Assembly: GCA_024687655.1 (NCBI GenBank)
Contig: JAILEN010000086.1
Coordinates: 1 to 52,299, forward strand
Direction: 5' to 3'
Length of the DNA: 52,299 nt
From: Lachnospiraceae bacterium
GTDB lineage: Bacteria; Bacillota; Clostridia; Lachnospirales; Lachnospiraceae
Shown piece by piece: positions 16,427-26,047 of the stretch; within the stretch, counting starts at the first letter, position 1, and each line of letters opens with the position of its first letter. Position numbers and translations under genes: made by a program. Under the pieces are notes generated by a model that saw nothing but the letters and a program-made list of their open reading frames with translations, did no database searches and was not told the DNA's origin.

Positions 16427-19102
16427 ATGAATTACGGAAAGAACAGTATTAAAAAGCAAAAAAAGCAGCTCTCCAATAAAAAGACCAGGGCGCAGAAGAA
16501 ATTCATCCTGTCCTTTGTGAGAGCCATTATAGTTTGTATACTCATTGTCATAGCCATCGGTATCGGAGGGTTTGCGGTATACGCCACGGATCTTATAAAA
16601 GAGACTCCGGATATCTCCACCATCGATATCTCACCCAATGGCTTTTCCACCACCATTTTGGACAAGGACGGGGCGGAGATAGAGAACCTGGCCTCTGCGG
16701 GAGCCAACAGAGAGTATGTCACCCTCGAGGATATACCGGAGGATCTGCAGCATGCCTTTGTGGCCATTGAGGACTCCAGGTTTTATGAGCATAACGGCAT
16801 AGATGCCAGGGGTATCATCAGAGCTGCCTATGTGGGACTGGGCGAGATCGCTCACGGCAACAGACCCTCACAGGGTGCCAGTACCATTACCCAGCAGCTT
16901 CTTAAAAACAACGTTTTTACCACCTGGACCAGTGAGAATACACTGGAGGATTCCCTGAAGAGAAAGATACAGGAGCAGTATCTGGCTGTCCAGCTGGAGA
17001 AAAAAGTGTCCAAGGAGGAGATCCTGGAGAACTACCTCAACACCATCAACCTGGGTCAGAATACCCTGGGAGTTCAGGCTGCCTCCGAGCGCTATTTCAA
17101 CAAGAGCGTCAGTGACCTCAATCTATCAGAGGCTGCGGTTATCGCAGGTATCACCCAGAATCCTTCACGCTTCAATCCCATCACCAATCCGGAGGAGAAT
17201 GAAAAGCGCAGAAAAAAGGTTTTGGGAGACATGCTGGATCAGGGATATATCACTGAGAAGCAGTACAAGAAGGCCATGAAGGATGATGTGTACAGCCGCA
17301 TCCAGGTGGTCAACAACGAGATCAAGTCCGATTTCACCAGTTATTTCGTGGACGCCCTGACGGATCAGGTAGTGGCTGACCTCATGGAGAAAAAGGGCTA
17401 TACCGAGTCCGAGGCTTTCCAGAAGCTCTACAGTGGCGGACTGACCATCCTGTCTACCCAAGACGGCAAGATGCAGGACATTTTGGACGAGGAGATCAAC
17501 AATACTGAAAACTACGGCTTTGAGCCCAAGGTATCATTTTCCTACCGCCTTACCGTCACAAAAAAGGACGGCACCTATGAAAACTACAGTGAGCAGACCA
17601 TGCTGGCCTATTACCAGGCCAAGACCGGCAACAAGGGCTATTCCATAAATTACAGCAGCGAGGAGGAGGCCCAGGCTGCCATTGATGCATACAAGGAGGA
17701 GATAATAGAGCCCGGGGATACCATTTCCGAGGCGGGTGAGTCTGTGGTGTTCACCCTCCAGCCCCAGGTAGCCATGACTCTCATCGATCAGAGCACCGGC
17801 AACGTGGTGGCCATCACCGGAGGCCGGGGAGACAAGACGGCGTCAAAGACACTTAACCGTGCCACGGGTATCAAGCGTCAGCCGGGTTCCACTTTCAAGG
17901 TTCTGGCAGCCTTTGCTCCTGCACTGGATGCGGGAGGCATGACCCTGGCTTCGGTACAGGATGATGCACCCACCAATTATGCCAACGGCAGGCCCGTCAA
18001 CAACTATGACCACAGCTACAGAGGTTTTACCAGCATCAGACAGGCCATCACCAGTTCCATCAATATCGTTACGGTAAAGACACTGACCGAGATAGGTACG
18101 GGACTGGGCTACGAATACGTTCAGGACTTTGGTATTACCACATTGGACAGCAGCGACAACACCCAGTCTCTTGCTCTGGGTGGTCTGACCTATGGTGTGT
18201 ATAATGTGGAGCTGTGCGGAGCCTATGCTACCATCGCCAACGGCGGCAGATACAACCGTCCCGTTTTCTACACCAAGGTACTGGATTACAACGGGGACAT
18301 CCTTTTGGATAATACCATGGATGAGTCAAAAGAGGTTTTAAAGCCCACCACCGCCTGGCTTCTGACCAGCGCCATGAAGGACGTTATGACCAGCGGAACC
18401 GGCGTGAGAGCAAATATCACCGACATGACGGTAGCCGGAAAATCCGGTACCACCACCAAGGACAGGGATACGGTTTTCGCAGGTTTTTCTCCTTATTATA
18501 CCTGCACCATCTGGGGCGGTTATGATGACAACACCCCCCAGAGTACCACCTCATATTCCAAGAATATCTGGCGTGCGGTGATGCAGCGAGTGCATGAGGG
18601 GCTGGAGGACAAGGACTTTGAGATGCCTGAGGGCATAGTGCAGATGACCGTGTGCTCAAAGTCAGGACTGTTGCCCATTGAGGGAGTATGTGATCATGAT
18701 CCCAGAGGGTCCATGCTAAAGACAGAATACTTTGCTGCCGACAATGTGCCCCATGATACCTGTAATCATCACACCTCGGCTACCATCTGTAAAAAGAGCT
18801 TCATGCTGGCAAGCGAGTACTGCCCCAGCACTTCCACCGGAGTCTATATAGTGGGAGCATCTCCCGGATCTCCGGAGGAGGGTTATGCCGTATCCGGCAA
18901 CGCCACTGAGGTATGTACCCTTCACGACAAGGACTACGTGAAGAGGAAGGAAGAAAAGAAAAAGGAGAAAGAAGAGGCGGCCAGACAGGCGGCTGAGGAA
19001 GAGGCCGAGGAAGAGCTGGAAGATGAGGACGACTGGATAGAGGATGACGATTACGATTGGGATTACTCGGAGGATGATGAAGGCTTAGAGGATTTTGAGT
19101 AA
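16427..19102 (+). CDS. Class A penicillin-binding protein (bifunctional transglycosylase/transpeptidase)
   Basis: 891 residues from the ATG at 16427 (GGAGT 6 nt upstream); longer forms from 16343 lack a ribosome site and run over the promoter. There is a short basic cytoplasmic start, a transmembrane helix at about 27-50, then a GT51 glycosyltransferase domain: AIEDSRFYEHNG with catalytic Glu115, and QGASTITQQLLKN. The transpeptidase has STFK (Ser488, Lys491), SIN (Ser544-Asn546) and KSGT (672-675). The tail is Glu/Asp-rich and highly charged. It polymerises and cross-links peptidoglycan outside the membrane. It is a PBP1A-type enzyme; I give no symbol because clostridial numbering varies. 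Confidence 0.95.
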   Translation: MNYGKNSIKKQKKQLSNKKTRAQKKFILSFVRAIIVCILIVIAIGIGGFAVYATDLIKETPDISTIDISPNGFSTTILDKDGAEIENLASAGANREYVTLEDIPEDLQHAFVAIEDSRFYEHNGIDARGIIRAAYVGLGEIAHGNRPSQGASTITQQLLKNNVFTTWTSENTLEDSLKRKIQEQYLAVQLEKKVSKEEILENYLNTINLGQNTLGVQAASERYFNKSVSDLNLSEAAVIAGITQNPSRFNPITNPEENEKRRKKVLGDMLDQGYITEKQYKKAMKDDVYSRIQVVNNEIKSDFTSYFVDALTDQVVADLMEKKGYTESEAFQKLYSGGLTILSTQDGKMQDILDEEINNTENYGFEPKVSFSYRLTVTKKDGTYENYSEQTMLAYYQAKTGNKGYSINYSSEEEAQAAIDAYKEEIIEPGDTISEAGESVVFTLQPQVAMTLIDQSTGNVVAITGGRGDKTASKTLNRATGIKRQPGSTFKVLAAFAPALDAGGMTLASVQDDAPTNYANGRPVNNYDHSYRGFTSIRQAITSSINIVTVKTLTEIGTGLGYEYVQDFGITTLDSSDNTQSLALGGLTYGVYNVELCGAYATIANGGRYNRPVFYTKVLDYNGDILLDNTMDESKEVLKPTTAWLLTSAMKDVMTSGTGVRANITDMTVAGKSGTTTKDRDTVFAGFSPYYTCTIWGGYDDNTPQSTTSYSKNIWRAVMQRVHEGLEDKDFEMPEGIVQMTVCSKSGLLPIEGVCDHDPRGSMLKTEYFAADNVPHDTCNHHTSATICKKSFMLASEYCPSTSTGVYIVGASPGSPEEGYAVSGNATEVCTLHDKDYVKRKEEKKKEKEEAARQAAEEEAEEELEDEDDWIEDDDYDWDYSEDDEGLEDFE

Positions 19103-19105
19103 ACT

Positions 19106-19167
19106 AAAGATCCTTCGCTTATGTTTCAGGATGATGGTACCATCCCGAAGCAGAGCGAAGGATCTTT
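19106..19167. terminator. Palindromic repeat copy 2 acting as bidirectional terminator
   Basis: AAAGATCCTTCGCT (19106-19119) pairs perfectly with 19154-19167. An inner palindrome, GATGGTACCATC, lies at 19133-19144. T-runs follow on the plus strand. It belongs to the same repeat family as 16265 and sits between the convergent PBP1A and pyruvyl-transferase genes. Confidence 0.75.
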
Positions 19168-19184
19168 TTCGTAAGCGAAGGATA

Positions 19185-20540
19185 TTATTTTTTCGGATTA
19201 AGGAATTTTTTTGCAATGGCCCTCGCCCGGTCCTTCATCGTCTTTTTGGCCGGAGCGGCCTTTTTCTTTTCTGCATTTTTCCACTGACGTCTCAGATAGC
19301 GGATGCCCTCCACCTGTGCATCGTAATCCGCAAAGGGCAGAGGCACCAGAGGACCGTGGAAATCAATGGATGCGATCTTTTTATCGAAAGGAGTCACCGT
19401 GTCCTTACTGTAATCCGGGTCGTCATAGATGGTCTCCAGCTTGTTCCGCTTAAAGAACTCGTGGAACTTTTCGAATCTCTCCTGATGGCCCTCCAGTATC
19501 TGGTCAAAGTCAACATCCTTGATCAGTGAGAAAATATCTGCATCGGCGGGAAGCTCATCTATGGTGGTGTGAGGCAGATTGTGATACTCCGCCAGCTCCA
19601 GCACGCGGTTGTCGGGAGCGATGATATAGGCCGGGGTACCCGATATGACTGCGGCGATGTTGCCGTGGATACGGGAGCCTACAGACAGATCACGTCCCCT
19701 GAGATACTCAAACCAGGTCTCTGCCGAAACGAATCCGCGGACCCTGTTCTCTCGATAGAGGGGATGCTCCAGGTCCTGAGGATAGTTCTTGTATACCTTC
19801 ATATTCTTCTGGGTATCCTTTATGGTGATACCCGAAAAGAGGGTTTTAAACTCGTATATATTCTGTGGCACATAATAGTGGTCAGGCATCTTTTTGCACA
19901 CATCATCCAAAAACAGGTGGAGCTTTTCAGGCAGCACTGCTTTGGAGTTGATGCTCACCCGGGTATTCTCGTCCAGGATAAACTTTCTGGGATGGGGCAG
20001 ATCCGCTCCGTATAAAAACATGGAGGGGCAGCCTATGACCATAAAGTCTTTGTCCCGCTCAAAGCCCAGGTGCTCCAGGTAGGCTGCGGTCTGCTCACCG
20101 CGGATACCTATGCAGTCGGACTTTTTAAGGACCGCATTTACAAAAAGCCTGGAGGCCTGATCGAAGGGATACTCTCCCTTGTCGTCCGCTTTTATGACGC
20201 CGTTAACACCCACGCCGATGACCATGCATGGAATGGAAAGCCTGGAAACCAGATAGGTCAGGGCTGTCAGCTCATTTATGAAGCTGATGCGAAAAGCGTT
20301 GGCCAGGGGTATGATGAAAGCCTCATATTCACGGTTGAGATCGGAAATCTTTTTTTCATCCAGCATGGATGAGGTCCTGATATAGTCGATCTGAACATCC
20401 TCACACATGAGTGCGCGTGAGACGCTGTGGGGGAACAACAGATTGCCCGAATTGTCGCCGATCAGGTTTTTGCTGATGCAGTCAAAGTGGGCAGGATTGT
20501 CAAAACACCCCGAAGGTGCGCGCATTAGATACTTTTTCAT
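19185..20540 (-). CDS. Polysaccharide pyruvyl transferase family protein
   Basis: 451 residues from the ATG at 20540, which has GGAGG 6 nt upstream; the longer frame from 20594 runs into the promoter. The PF04230 fold shows SVGSRIHGNIAAVISGTPA (Gly288-Gly293 the core motif) and IAPDNRVLELAEYHNLP. Members transfer ketal pyruvate or act as related surface-polysaccharide enzymes. The C-terminal 40 residues are Lys/Ala-rich and basic. It lies next to envelope loci and probably modifies a cell-surface glycan. The acceptor is not predictable. Confidence 0.82.
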   Translation of the reverse strand: MKKYLMRAPSGCFDNPAHFDCISKNLIGDNSGNLLFPHSVSRALMCEDVQIDYIRTSSMLDEKKISDLNREYEAFIIPLANAFRISFINELTALTYLVSRLSIPCMVIGVGVNGVIKADDKGEYPFDQASRLFVNAVLKKSDCIGIRGEQTAAYLEHLGFERDKDFMVIGCPSMFLYGADLPHPRKFILDENTRVSINSKAVLPEKLHLFLDDVCKKMPDHYYVPQNIYEFKTLFSGITIKDTQKNMKVYKNYPQDLEHPLYRENRVRGFVSAETWFEYLRGRDLSVGSRIHGNIAAVISGTPAYIIAPDNRVLELAEYHNLPHTTIDELPADADIFSLIKDVDFDQILEGHQERFEKFHEFFKRNKLETIYDDPDYSKDTVTPFDKKIASIDFHGPLVPLPFADYDAQVEGIRYLRRQWKNAEKKKAAPAKKTMKDRARAIAKKFLNPKK

Positions 20541-20564
20541 GGTACTCCTCCTAAAACTTTGCAT

Positions 20565-20617
20565 ATTATACCATACATTCAAGTATCGTTGCAATTTTTA
20601 CCGTTTTCGCTTAAAAT
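20565..20617. promoter_or_regulatory. Divergent promoters sharing one -35 hexamer
   Basis: The self-complementary TTGCAA at 20589-20594 can serve both directions. Leftward it is 18 bp from TATAAT (20570-20565), with an extended TGG, for the pyruvyl-transferase gene. Rightward it is 17 bp from TAAAAT (20612-20617) for the nucleotidase gene. Both spacings are near optimal, so RNA polymerase could not occupy both at once. Confidence 0.6.
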
Positions 20618-20659
20618 GTATTAGTTATAAATATCATAATAGAAGGAGTGTGTTTTCCG

Positions 20660-23600
20660 ATGGATTTTAAGAGTAGGATCATTGCGGCATCCATGGCAGT
20701 TACTGTGGCATTTACCGCCTTTGGGGCATATATGCCCGGGGCCGACGGACTTGCGGATGTTGCAGAGGCAGGCTATGAAGGAGAGGGAGTTTTACAGATC
20801 CTTTCCACCACAGATCTGCATGGACAGAGTACAGCATACAATTACAACACTGCATCAGACAGATCAAAGGGTTCTCTGGCGCAGATAGTGACGGTGGTAA
20901 AGTCTCTCAAAAAGGGACTCAAGCACGGGGCCACTCTTATGGTAGACAGCGGTGACGACGTCTATGGATACGGTAATGAGAACCTCATGGAAGGTACCAC
21001 CTCGGGAGTTGAGTACCTCTTTGAGGAGATGATTGCCGCAGGCTATGATGTTATCACCCTGGGCAACCACGATTTTGACTACGGTTACGATTATATTCAA
21101 AAGGAGCTGAAGGACTCCGGCATCAAGAAAAAAGTGGTGTGTGCCAATCTCTATCACGCCAAGACCAAAAAGCCGGTTTATCCCCAGTCCAAGATAATCT
21201 ATAAGACACTTACCACCACCACCGGTCACAGGGAGACAGTCAAGATCGGTGTGACGGGTGCCATAGTGCCTTCCCTTACGACCCACTATGACTGGAAGGA
21301 TACGCTTTCCACAGGAGATATAGTTTCCACAGTCAGGGTTCAGGCTGACGCCCTCAAGGCAGCAGGCTGCGACGTGGTTGTGGTGCTGGCACATTCCGGT
21401 GTGGGCGGCAAGAACCCCAAGGCAGGTACGGACAATGTGGCCTATGCCATTTCCAAGATAGGTTCTGTTGATGTGATCTGCGCAGGTCACGGCCATGAGA
21501 ACTTCCCTTCATCCGATGACAATGTTCAGAAGTACTACGATTATCCCGGTGTTAACGAGGCCACCGGTCTTGTGAACGGAAAGATCCTCGTGGAGGAGGC
21601 TGATCACGGCAGGGCTCTGGGCATATCCAGACTCCGCCTGTCCTTTACCGACGGCAGGGCCACCATAGTTGACAGGACAGTAAAGGTCAGAAAGATCACT
21701 TCTTCCGACAAGCAGAACGCCAAGATAGTCAAGCTCAATAAGCAATACGACAAGAACTTTGCTTCCCAGAACAGAAAGACCATAGCAGGCTGTGATTACC
21801 TGATAGCCAATTACTTCGGCATGGTAGAGGATCTGCCACTTTTGCAGATGGTCAACGAGGCCAAGATCGCATACGGTCTTCGGGTGATAGATGAGCAGCT
21901 CACCGAGTACAGGGGATATCCCGTGATCTCGGCCACCTCCTATCAGGTGGCGGGAGCCAACGGTTCCGAGGACTACCTGTCCATAGACGGCGGCATTAAA
22001 AAGAGCGATCTGATGAAGGTGCAGCCCACTGGGCAGGAAAAGGTAAAGATGTACACCATCACCGGCAAGCAGCTGAGAGAGACCCTGGAATGGGAGGCTG
22101 CTTCCGCATACGAAAAGGTGGGATACAGCAGTGAGGACGACTGGTCGGACGGCAAGATGGCCGCCCTGGCAGGCAGAGGTTACAACTCCGTCCTCAACTC
22201 CACATGGCTGGACAAGTGGGCAGGGCTTACCGTATATGACGGTATCGAGTATACCATCGACCTGACCCAGAATCCCAGATACAGTATCTCGGGACGACTG
22301 ATCCACAGCAATTCACACAGGATCACTGAGATCACCTATGGAGGCAAAAAGGTTAAGGACGATACAGTGCTCATCCTGGTATCCAGGAACATAGCCACTA
22401 CCACCAGGAATCCCATCATCGGCAAGGCCATGAAGAAGCAGACCATTTTGCCCAAGTCAGAGTATCTGTCAGAGATCTTTGAGGAGTATTTCAACGACCA
22501 GATCCCTGATGGGACACTTCATGATTATCTGGTGGCTGATGAGAACTTTATCCTGTCATGTCCTGCAGGGGATTATGTGGTAAAGACCTCCGATACCGGC
22601 GAGGCCTACGCTGCAGGCAACAAGTCATGGTACAAAGAGGAGATCGCCACCACCGAGTCCGGATACGGCTACTATACCATCTCCATGGGTGGAGACCGTG
22701 AGGACAAGTCAGGTCCTTTCCTGGTGGCTGCTCCCCTCAAGAAAAAGACCACCGGTAATCCGGTGGAGGTGGCTGTCATCACCTCAGATAAGAGCGGTGT
22801 AGACAGGGTAGAGTACAAGGAGGGTATCTGCACAAACAGCCCTTCCGACTGGAGCGGTAGTCATACACTCAACAACAATTCCGGCAGCTTTAAGGCTGCG
22901 GACAACGGCTGGTATTCCGTCAGGGCGACTGACAGGGTTGGTAACATGAACATCCGCTACGTGCATATCGACAATATCGATCCCAACGTATCGGAGGCAC
23001 CTACCATGGACAAGTTTACAAATAAGATGACCAAGATCACCGGTAAGGCATCACCCGGAGGCGAGGTCATAGTGGCAGTTGGCGGCGGCCAGTATTCAGC
23101 CACAGCTGACAAGGATGGCAACTACTCCGTGACTGTGCCCTATCAGAAGGCCAACGTCAAGATAAGGGTATGGCAGTATGACACCCAGGGAAGAAAGAGC
23201 GCCGATACGGTGGCCTATGTCACCAGAAGAGGCGGCAACATACCTGATGTATATAGGGTGGACAACAAGACTCCCTACATCAAGGGTGAGCTCAGCGATT
23301 CCAAGTACAGCTCCATCGTGGTCATCCACAACGGCAATATTTACGTGCCTGAGCAGTTCGTTGATTACTACAAACTGTCAAAGCTTTATTCCGTTAACAG
23401 ATACACCCTGAAGAGGACATCCTACAAGAGGCTGTCCGACGGCACCTACAAGATCACCATTCCCTATTGCAACGCAGGGGATTCGGTGAGGATCTACAGC
23501 GTGGACTGGAACGGACGTCTGTCCGCAGCCACCAACCTTACGGTGGAGGACAAGGGACCCAACGTTCCCAAGCTGGGTGAGTTTGTGGTAGCCGAGGAGG

Positions 23601-24415
23601 GTATCATCACAGGAAAGCTCAACGCTCCCAAGGAAGGTACCACCTACAGGGCATTTGTTTCCGTAGACGGGTTCCGCACCTATGTGGATCCTGAGGAGGA
23701 CGGCAGGTTCATGATCGACGCAGGTCCCGTGGATAAGGGAAGCGTTGTAAAGGTAGGCGTTCAGGATGAGGTGGACGGCCAGTGGCGTACCAGCGCCATC
23801 CAAAGTATGTGGGCACTGGGTATGGACTCTGTGTCTGAGACAGCTGACACCGGCGACGTCACCTTTGATGAGCTGGATGACAAGATGGATATCATCAGCG
23901 GCAGCGTGGATGACTATATAGGAGACATTACACTGTTGCTTCCCAACGGCAGACGCACGATCACTGTCAACGAGGACGGTGACTTCGAGTTTACCTGCGA
24001 CAGTCATCTCAGAAAGAACACCTCGGTAGGTGTCATCCTCCGTTCAGACAAGCACAACATCAAGATCTTCGGCTCGGCCAAGGTCCTGGAGGCAGCACCT
24101 GAGGATCCTGAGTGGATCACGGAAAAGATCACCGAGGATACCACCAAGGTGAAGTTCTTCGACGAGGACAAGGATCACGCATTCCTGAAGGTGGGCGGCA
24201 AGGTCTACAAGCCTGCAGCGGTCATAGAGTCTGAGGCCCGCGGCGGATACGTATACGTCTTCAAGATCAAGAACCCCACAAAGGGCGCCATAGTCCGTGG
24301 CTGGCTTGAAAACTCCGGCGGAGATACGAAGCGTATCAAGATGACGGTCAAAAAGGGCAAGAAGAAAAAGACCGAGGAAGAAGAGGCCTTAGAGGCGTTG
24401 TCTCAGGTACAATAA
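20660..24415 (+). CDS. Large secreted 5'-nucleotidase/metallophosphatase with Ig-like repeats
   Basis: 1251 residues from the ATG at 20660 (GAAGGAG 11 nt upstream; the GTG at 20648 overlaps that site). A signal peptide covers about 1-35. The calcineurin-type domain shows TTDLHGQ (Asp52, His54), DSGDD (Asp99), GNHDFDYG (Asn136-His137), LAHSG and GHGHEN, the metal ligands of UshA-type enzymes. A 5'-nucleotidase C-terminal domain follows (about 380-660). The rest holds several Ig/Big-like modules (for example TGKASPGGEVIVAVGGG and IPYCNAGDSVRIYSVD) and a Lys/Glu-rich tail. I see no LPxTG motif or other anchor. It probably dephosphorylates external nucleotides. It is unusually long for the family. 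Confidence 0.88.
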   Translation: MDFKSRIIAASMAVTVAFTAFGAYMPGADGLADVAEAGYEGEGVLQILSTTDLHGQSTAYNYNTASDRSKGSLAQIVTVVKSLKKGLKHGATLMVDSGDDVYGYGNENLMEGTTSGVEYLFEEMIAAGYDVITLGNHDFDYGYDYIQKELKDSGIKKKVVCANLYHAKTKKPVYPQSKIIYKTLTTTTGHRETVKIGVTGAIVPSLTTHYDWKDTLSTGDIVSTVRVQADALKAAGCDVVVVLAHSGVGGKNPKAGTDNVAYAISKIGSVDVICAGHGHENFPSSDDNVQKYYDYPGVNEATGLVNGKILVEEADHGRALGISRLRLSFTDGRATIVDRTVKVRKITSSDKQNAKIVKLNKQYDKNFASQNRKTIAGCDYLIANYFGMVEDLPLLQMVNEAKIAYGLRVIDEQLTEYRGYPVISATSYQVAGANGSEDYLSIDGGIKKSDLMKVQPTGQEKVKMYTITGKQLRETLEWEAASAYEKVGYSSEDDWSDGKMAALAGRGYNSVLNSTWLDKWAGLTVYDGIEYTIDLTQNPRYSISGRLIHSNSHRITEITYGGKKVKDDTVLILVSRNIATTTRNPIIGKAMKKQTILPKSEYLSEIFEEYFNDQIPDGTLHDYLVADENFILSCPAGDYVVKTSDTGEAYAAGNKSWYKEEIATTESGYGYYTISMGGDREDKSGPFLVAAPLKKKTTGNPVEVAVITSDKSGVDRVEYKEGICTNSPSDWSGSHTLNNNSGSFKAADNGWYSVRATDRVGNMNIRYVHIDNIDPNVSEAPTMDKFTNKMTKITGKASPGGEVIVAVGGGQYSATADKDGNYSVTVPYQKANVKIRVWQYDTQGRKSADTVAYVTRRGGNIPDVYRVDNKTPYIKGELSDSKYSSIVVIHNGNIYVPEQFVDYYKLSKLYSVNRYTLKRTSYKRLSDGTYKITIPYCNAGDSVRIYSVDWNGRLSAATNLTVEDKGPNVPKLGEFVVAEEGIITGKLNAPKEGTTYRAFVSVDGFRTYVDPEEDGRFMIDAGPVDKGSVVKVGVQDEVDGQWRTSAIQSMWALGMDSVSETADTGDVTFDELDDKMDIISGSVDDYIGDITLLLPNGRRTITVNEDGDFEFTCDSHLRKNTSVGVILRSDKHNIKIFGSAKVLEAAPEDPEWITEKITEDTTKVKFFDEDKDHAFLKVGGKVYKPAAVIESEARGGYVYVFKIKNPTKGAIVRGWLENSGGDTKRIKMTVKKGKKKKTEEEEALEALSQVQ

Positions 24416-24425
24416 AGGAAACTGT

Positions 24426-25220
24426 ATGTTACGCAGATTTATTGAAGACAATAAAAAATATTTTAACTACACCAAGTATTCGGCCAAGTCCGATCTGAAG
24501 GCCGAGGTGGCCGACTCCCATCTCGGCTGGGTATGGTGGGTTTTGGAGCCCCTTTGCTTTATGATGATCTACACCTTCATCTTCGGTGTGGTATTCAACG
24601 CAAAGGAGGATTACTTCCCCATTTTCGTATACACGGGACTTACGGCATGGAACTTTTTCTCAAAATGTGTCAAGCTGTCAGCCCGCATGGTAAAGCGCAA
24701 CAAGGGCATCATCTCCAAGGTGTACCTGCCCAAGTATGTGCTGGCTGAAACCTGCATTCTGGTGAACGCATTCAAGATGCTCATCTCCTTTATCATCATA
24801 GTTGTGATGATGGCGTTGTTCAGAGTGCCGGTGACCATGAACATACTCATGGTACTTCCCATGCTGATACTTTTAGTGCTTCTGACCTTCGGATGCATGT
24901 GTGTGGTGATGCACTTCGGCGTGTATGTGACGGACCTTGCCAATGTGACGGACATCGTGCTTCGACTGATGTTTTATATGACGGGTATTTTTTACTCCAT
25001 AGACAAGCGTATCGGCAAGACCTATCCCGAGCTGGCGCATCTCATGGGCAAGGCCAATCCCATGGCTTTCATCGTAAACGGTCTCAGGGATTCCATGCTC
25101 TACAGCAGCAGACCTTCCTATAAGTATACGGCCATCTGGTTTGTGCTGGCACTTTTGATCTGCATCTGGGGTGTCAGGCTTATTTATAAAAATGAAAATA
25201 ACTATGTAAAGGTGATCTGA
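24426..25220 (+). CDS. ABC-2 type polysaccharide export permease (Wzm/TagG-like)
   Basis: 264 residues with about six transmembrane helices and an N-terminal amphipathic part (RRFIEDNKKYFNYTKYSAKS), then SHLGWVWWVLEPL, characteristic of Wzm/TagG permeases. It pairs with the ATPase gene that follows, whose ATG overlaps its stop (TGATG). Together they export a lipid-linked polymer across the membrane. It starts 10 nt after the nucleotidase gene and may be read from the same transcript. Confidence 0.92.
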   Translation: MLRRFIEDNKKYFNYTKYSAKSDLKAEVADSHLGWVWWVLEPLCFMMIYTFIFGVVFNAKEDYFPIFVYTGLTAWNFFSKCVKLSARMVKRNKGIISKVYLPKYVLAETCILVNAFKMLISFIIIVVMMALFRVPVTMNILMVLPMLILLVLLTFGCMCVVMHFGVYVTDLANVTDIVLRLMFYMTGIFYSIDKRIGKTYPELAHLMGKANPMAFIVNGLRDSMLYSSRPSYKYTAIWFVLALLICIWGVRLIYKNENNYVKVI

Positions 25221-26041
25221 TGAGTGACGTAGCTATTCGGGTTAGTGACCTTAAAATTACATACAGGACCATGAAGAAGCAGTCCTTCAAGGATCTTTTC
25301 AACAGAAGGAACCGCCGTGAGTATGTGGAGGCCCTTAAGGGGGTATCCTTTGAGATCAACCGCGGCGAGATCGTAGGTATCATAGGCAAAAACGGCAGCG
25401 GAAAATCCACCCTGCTTCGGGCCCTGGCCGGCATCTTTACCGCCGACAGCGGCACCATCGAGACCTTTGACAATACCATATCCCTTCTGGCCATCGGAGT
25501 GGGCTTTAACAAGGAGCTTTCAGGCAGGGAAAATATCATCCTTTCCGGATTGCTTTTGGGCTTTACTGAGGAAGAGGTCAGGAAAAAGATGCCGAAGATC
25601 ATCAGTTTTTCCGAGCTGGGGAAGTTTATTGATATGCCGGTAAGGACCTATTCCAGCGGTATGTTTTCAAAGCTTTCATTTTCCATCACCGCAGTTTTGG
25701 AGACGGACATCATGCTGGTGGATGAGGTGCTTTCCGTTGGTGATGCCAGGTTTAAAAGGAAGAGCCGCCGTAAGATGAAAAAGATCATCAGGGATGAGAA
25801 CCGTACCGTGGTGATAGTTTCCCACAGTATCGAGACCCTGCGCAAGCTCTGCAACCGCATGATATGGATGAATGACGGTGAGATCGTGATGATAGGAGAG
25901 ACCAACGAGGTTTTGGACAAGTACGAGGCCTTTATGGAAGAGGGGGAGAGTACTTCGGAGGCCGATGTGGCCGAGGAGGAGACGGCGGCAGAGGAGTCTG
26001 CCATGCAGGAATCGGAAACAACGGGTGACTCGGGAGAATAA
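25220..26041 (+). CDS. ABC transporter ATPase for polysaccharide export (Wzt/TagH-like)
   Basis: 273 residues. Walker A GKNGSGKST is at 56-64, the signature SSGMFSKLSF starts at 145, Walker B MLVDEVLSVGD has Asp168-Glu169, and the switch His is in VIVSHSIETL. This sequence type (including LAIGVGFNKELSGREN) is that of Wzt/TagH ATPases. The C-terminus after about 235 is only a short Glu-rich tail, so it lacks the carbohydrate-binding domain seen in some Wzt proteins. This suggests export that does not depend on recognition of a modified chain end. Confidence 0.95.
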   Translation: MSDVAIRVSDLKITYRTMKKQSFKDLFNRRNRREYVEALKGVSFEINRGEIVGIIGKNGSGKSTLLRALAGIFTADSGTIETFDNTISLLAIGVGFNKELSGRENIILSGLLLGFTEEEVRKKMPKIISFSELGKFIDMPVRTYSSGMFSKLSFSITAVLETDIMLVDEVLSVGDARFKRKSRRKMKKIIRDENRTVVIVSHSIETLRKLCNRMIWMNDGEIVMIGETNEVLDKYEAFMEEGESTSEADVAEEETAAEESAMQESETTGDSGE

Positions 26042-26047
26042 TACCAT

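Noticed and set aside
19095-19529. Plus-strand gene after PBP1A
   Set aside because: It overlaps a terminator-like repeat and the antisense of the well-supported pyruvyl-transferase gene.
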